Below, in pieces: positions 59,955 to 64,000 of a stretch of DNA of 64,000 nt. The notes beneath the pieces were generated by a model. That model was not told the origin of the DNA. It saw only the letters and a program-made list of their open reading frames with translations, and searched no databases. Position 1 is the stretch's first letter, and every line of letters begins with the position of its first letter. The position numbers were made by a program, and so were the translations under genes. This DNA is from Paratinospora sagittata (taxonomy: Eukaryota; Streptophyta; Magnoliopsida; Ranunculales; Menispermaceae), in contig CM069590.1 of NCBI GenBank assembly GCA_035771175.1, forward strand, positions 31,324,821 through 31,388,820, given 5' to 3'.

Positions 59955-59968
59955 AAAAAGGTGGAGAT
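59955..59968 (+). promoter_or_regulatory. B2 polypurine tract
   Basis: AAAAAGGTGGAGAT lies before the 3' LTR start TGTTATCTC; it carries one T relative to B1. Purine tracts AAAAGGGGGAGAAGAG (about 59676) and CAGGGGGAG (about 59738) lie upstream. Confidence 0.8.
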
Positions 59969-60782
59969 TGTTATCTCAATGAACCCCATGATATGAATGT
60001 TTTGATGACTCCAAATATCTTTGGTTTGTGTATCTAATGATTTTGTCAAGTGTTTCAAATTTATCAAGAATCAAGATCAAGGAACCATGCTCACAAGCCT
60101 ATTAGATATCACAAGTAAAGTTCTGAGTCTGTCAATACTAAGAATGTAAATTCTATCGATTAATTTGCTCTCAGCAAGATTTAATCGGTTTCATATATTG
60201 ATCGTCACATTTTAAAGACATTTCTATGATTTTTAAAGTATTTGATTTGATCAGAAAATATCATGATTTTCATCATATGTTATCGAGCTTTAATCGAGAA
60301 ATCAAAAAATCAATTTTATAAAGTCTTTCAGAATGCTAATGTTTAAGCAACGCCCTCCTGAACTTGATAAGTCAAGACGTTGATGAAATATTAGGATACT
60401 GACATTCAATGAAGGTTAAAGAACTGATTCATTAGGACGCTTACTTGTAAGTAGCGACCTTCCTTTAGTCAACCTTTGAAAGTGTCAGGACGCTGACTTA
60501 GTTTTAGCTCACTGAAAGTTTTCTTAGTTTTTAATTAATTTCTATCTTTAAGGACGTTGATAGTTATAAGTTGAATAAACTATCAGGACGCTACTTATAG
60601 GAGTGCCCTCATCCTTAGAATCAACTTAATAACTTTAAGGACGCTTACTGTCTTTCGGCGCACTTAATATTGTTTTAAAATCGTTTCAAAATATTAGGAC
60701 ATTTACTTGTGAGTAGCGCTCTTGTGCGTTTAAGTAATTTTAAAACAAAGCAGGATGCTAACTATCGAGTTGCGCCCTCATG
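59969..60782 (+). repeat. B2 3' LTR, first fragment
   Basis: It matches 40431 onward, including the hairpin block, up to TGCGCCCTCATG, where the nested solo LTR starts. The TSD TCATG is 60778-60782. Confidence 0.9.
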
Positions 60783-63404
60783 TGTAATGCTCGTACCTTA
60801 GGGTGACGTCATTTTGACCAATAAAGTACCTGTTTACGTATGCGTATACATATTTGATGCTCGAAGCACATTGGTTCCAGTGTATTTGCATTCTTTTAAG
60901 TTTTTTAATGTGTGAGTAAAGTTTCAGAATGATTGGAGACTCATTCGACGTCGAAACATGTCGAAAATGGTGTTTTGGATCAGTGGAGCTCGCTCCATGG
61001 AGGAAGAAATTTTTGTCACTGATAACATCAATAGCTTGATCTCCTAGATCCGTGGTCCAATTGAACTAAAATTTTTGTCAGATTATTCTTCTCTAATAGA
61101 TCTTCATTTGAAGATCTTGATCGGAGTTTTCTACTGTGAGATATAAGACTCCAAACACTGTTTCACGAATTTGGAGATTTTCTTGCGCAGTCCTGATCAA
61201 ATGATTGGATCTCCCAATCCCACCATTGGATTGAGCTGGAATTTTATCGAAAGATTTTTAACTGACTCATTAAACCTATTAACGGTTAGGATGTTAAATT
61301 GATGAGTCGTTTGAAACAAATTTATTATCTAAGTGAAAGTAATTGTAGCAGAAAGAATTGTTTCTTTTATTTGAGTGGTTTTTTTAAGTGTGGGCCCAAA
61401 ATGCCACTTAACCTCTATATAAGCCATTGAGACGTGATTTCTCTCATTTTTCACTTCCAAAAGTGGCTTAGGAGCTTGAAGAAGAGGAAAGGAAGGGGAG
61501 AGGAGAAAAAGAAGGGAAAAGTTAGGGTTTTGGGTGCATTCTTGCTCAAGAATCTCCAAGGTAATCATTTCTTCCACATTCTTTCTCATTTTTCTTCCTT
61601 CTATTACTTTCATTCATGCATGCAAGCTTGCTTTTGACCTAATGGGTGTTTTCCACTTATGAATCCCAGAATTTAAGGAGGGTGGTGGAAAATACATTTT
61701 GGAATTAGGTATTTCATTTGAGATATGTTAATCTAGAGGATGTTGGGAGTCCATAAATAGTGAAACCCCCAATTTCTAACAAGAAATTGGTAGGGTTATA
61801 GGTATTTGACCTAAACTAGGATTTTGGACTTAGGGTTTCCTATTCAATTTGCATGTGATTTATGTTGAATACATGGGTAAATGTGCATGTATAGGAGTCC
61901 AATTTACTGATTTTGACTAGTGGATAACCCTAGTGTAATGTAATTTTAGCCTAGGCCATGTAATTTGGGAAATTTCAATGAATTTTGGGATTTTGACTTA
62001 GACTTAGTCAATTGATGAAATTCACTTGATAAATAGTCTAATTGACCCTAATTATGATTGAATGCCTTGTATTATAGTGGTTGGATCATGGGGATCAACC
62101 TATTGCATTCAATTGGGTTATGTATGGTTTAATTTGATTTTAAATGGTTGAACTGAGCAATATGAGATTTTCTCATGTGTATAATAATTTTAGAATCTTA
62201 ATTGGCATTTGATTTGGGTTTAAACATGGTTGGTTGGCATACTTGGACTGATTTTCAGTTTTGCATAAACCATGTTGTTTCAGGATTTGTGGTTGATATA
62301 AGTAAACCAAATAGGCCAATTGGGGATTGAAGTATATTTGGGTGATTGTGGCATTCTAGTGCTTCTCTTGTGGTTGAAAATTGGATTGGCTAAGTCTAGC
62401 TAATCAAGTGGTGGGTGGTTATTTACTTGTTGGTTTCTATATGTGGCATTGTAGTATAGAAATGTGTTTTAAATGCTTATCTATTGTAGTATGCATGATT
62501 TAATGTCTCGTGAAATGTATTTGAGCATAGTCTAATAGGGTTAGCAATTGGGTAGAGTCTCCTAGTTGGGATTTTCATCGGGGAATCTCATAAGTCTGGT
62601 GGTGATCCTTAATTGTGGACCTGTCAAAGGATTTTTATGGGTTGTGCATGTTAGAATTCACCTAAGCATGGTACTTGTCTTGGTGAGCGGATCCTATGGT
62701 TCATACAATCCTAGGAATTCTAATAGAATACGGGTAAGAGGTCAATCCGACGATGGGTGTCGCGCACTCAGGTCCTTGTATTTATTCTTACTCATGAGGT
62801 GTTAGGATTGCATGAGCATGTTTGTAAATGATATGCATTGTCTTGTATACGACATGATGCATTATATTGAGCATGTATGTAATCTTATTTGTATCCATAA
62901 TATTAAAATGGTTTTAATGATCTTGCAATGTTTTACATAAATGCGTATATATGTTGCCACTTGTAGAAAACATTCATTGAGCTTGTTGTAGCTCACTCAT
63001 CATTGTTATCCTTTCAAGTTCAGATAGGAAGGGGAAGGGAAAAGCTTAGCTGAGAGCATTTTTCCTACACTTTTGTGATGTAGGTGTTTAGTACTTTTTC
63101 GCATTTATTTTGATAAATTGTACTATGTAATATCTAATGCTTATCCTTAACACATAGATGGGTTGTAATTTATGGTTAAGTAGGATTTTGTATATTTTGA
63201 ACATTATGGACTTGGAAAAAAAAATTATGGTTGTCATTTGGGTACGCTTTTACATTGATGATCTATTATTGTTCATGTGTTTTGATGTTGATTATTGGGA
63301 TTATGGTGTTTTATTAGAAGGCTGACGGGATGCCTAGGATATCGAGGAACGATATACCCAGGGTTCCGCGCCAGTCATGACATCACAGATAGTGGGTCGT
63401 GACC
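60783..63404 (+). mobile_element. Gypsy-type solo LTR, 2,622 bp, TSD TCATG
   Basis: It starts TGTAATGCTCGTACC and ends GGGTCGTGACC; the last base is probably changed from the usual CA. The TSD TCATG is at 60778-60782 and 63405-63409, and flanking B2 LTR sequence is continuous across it. TATA box TATATAA at 61416-61422. TAGCTCACTCATC then CTTTCAAG near 62990-63018 mirrors the Tekay LTR landmark. No internal genes. Confidence 0.87.
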
Positions 63405-63544
63405 TCATGACATAAGTCGTTTAATTGTCAAAGAAAGTCAGGACGCTTACGATTCAGTAATGGCCTCACTTCATTATTTAGTAGGACGCTGATGCACTAT
63501 GAGCACCCTCAAAGGAACAAAACGACAAAAAATAATATTTTTTT
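63405..63544 (+). repeat. B2 3' LTR, second fragment
   Basis: It resumes with ACATAAGTCGTTTAATTG and two more GGACGC words, then is cut at 63544 by another LTR. The rest lies beyond the window. Confidence 0.85.
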
Positions 63545-64000
63545 TGTAACGCCCATACCTTATGATGACGTCATTTTGACCCGTAGAGTACCCGTATATG
63601 TATGCGTATATATATTTGATGCTCGGCACGTGTTGGTTTGAGTGTCTTTGCATGCTTTTAAATTGTTTAATGTGTGTGTAAAGTTTCGAAATGATGTAGA
63701 AACATGTCGAAGACGGTGTTGTAGAATAGTGGAGCTCGCTCCATTAAGGAAGAACTTTGTGTCACTGATTACATCAATGACTGATCTCCTAGATCTGTGG
63801 TCCGATAGAACTGAAATTTTGTCTGCTTATTCTTCTCTTATAGATCTTCATTATGACAGTGAATGATCGGAGTTATTTACTGTGAGTTATAAGACTCCAA
63901 ACACTGTTTCACAGATTTGCGGATTTTCTTGCGCAGTTTTGACCGAACGGTTGGATCTTGCAATTCCATCATTGGATTGAGCTGAAATTTTACCAGAATG
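63545..64000 (+). mobile_element. Start of a second LTR of the TGTAAYGCYC family
   Basis: TGTAACGCCCATACC matches the start of the 60783 LTR, and the two remain alignable for all 456 bp with frequent differences (roughly 80% identity by eye). Whether it is solo or belongs to a full element cannot be seen. Confidence 0.8.

Larger units (their letters stand above)
40431..64000 (+). mobile_element. Element B2: longer copy of the non-autonomous B family, 3' end beyond window
   Basis: The 5' LTR pieces are 40431-41728, 43084-43389 and 54342-54793. Then come PBS 54796-54807, gag 54849-55973, ORF2 56623-59704, PPT 59955-59968, and 3' LTR pieces 59969-60782 and 63405-63544, continuing past the window. 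Removing nested insertions gives a 5' LTR of about 2.05 kb and an internal region of 5.2 kb. The left flank is CTTAT (40426-40430); the right flank is not in view. No pol domain is present. Confidence 0.85.

Noticed and set aside
62566..62805. 79-codon plus-strand frame
   Set aside because: Inside the 60783-63404 solo LTR, with no recognisable domain.

Overview
The window looks like angiosperm nuclear intergenic or pericentromeric DNA. It is AT-rich and consists almost entirely of nested LTR retrotransposons. I see no intact host gene, rRNA, tRNA or CRISPR array. Nearly all open frames are remnants of retrotransposon gag and pol genes or chance frames in LTRs. Element limits were fixed by TG...CA ends, primer binding sites (PBS), polypurine tracts (PPT), 5-bp target site duplications (TSDs) and comparison of copies within the window.

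Left third (1-30778). The window opens with an antisense, truncated Tekay-type LTR (1-1091) and a mosaic Copia-type LTR (1092-2748), followed by a Copia solo LTR (3068-3969, TSD TCATG). From 4482 to 30773 lies a minus-strand Copia-like element, D (TSD GTGTG). Its left (3') LTR was split by a minus-strand Athila-like Gypsy element, A (4855-22098, TSD ACGGG). A carries a Gypsy solo LTR in its own 3' LTR (5572-7662, TSD AAAAC). A's gag is split by B1 (11398-19406), a plus-strand non-autonomous Copia-like element.

Middle (30775-40430). This part holds a Gypsy-type LTR (about 30775-32253), an antisense Copia-like LTR interrupted by an Athila-type solo LTR, a roughly 42-bp minisatellite (34815-35254), and a plus-strand Athila-like element, C (from 35255). 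C retains degraded gag, protease, RT and the start of RNase H.

Right (40431-64000). C's RNase H is cut by B2, a second and longer copy of the B family. B2's 5' LTR is broken by a minus-strand solo LTR (41729-43083, TSD TAAGT) and by a nearly complete Tekay-type chromovirus (43390-54341, TSD CATAA). B2's 3' LTR is broken by one solo LTR (60783-63404, TSD TCATG) and by the start of another related LTR (63545 to the window end).

The most unusual material is the B family. It has a Copia-type gag whose C-terminal half appears duplicated, lacks a zinc knuckle and visible pol, and is followed by a second long unknown reading frame just before the 3' PPT. Its LTRs hold an array of CpG-containing hairpins built from AGGACGCT and AGCGCCCT. 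Other highlights are an apparent captured host exon with a splice acceptor inside one B1 LTR, an inverted duplication inside the Tekay 3' LTR, and CpG palindromes in LTRs of several unrelated families.
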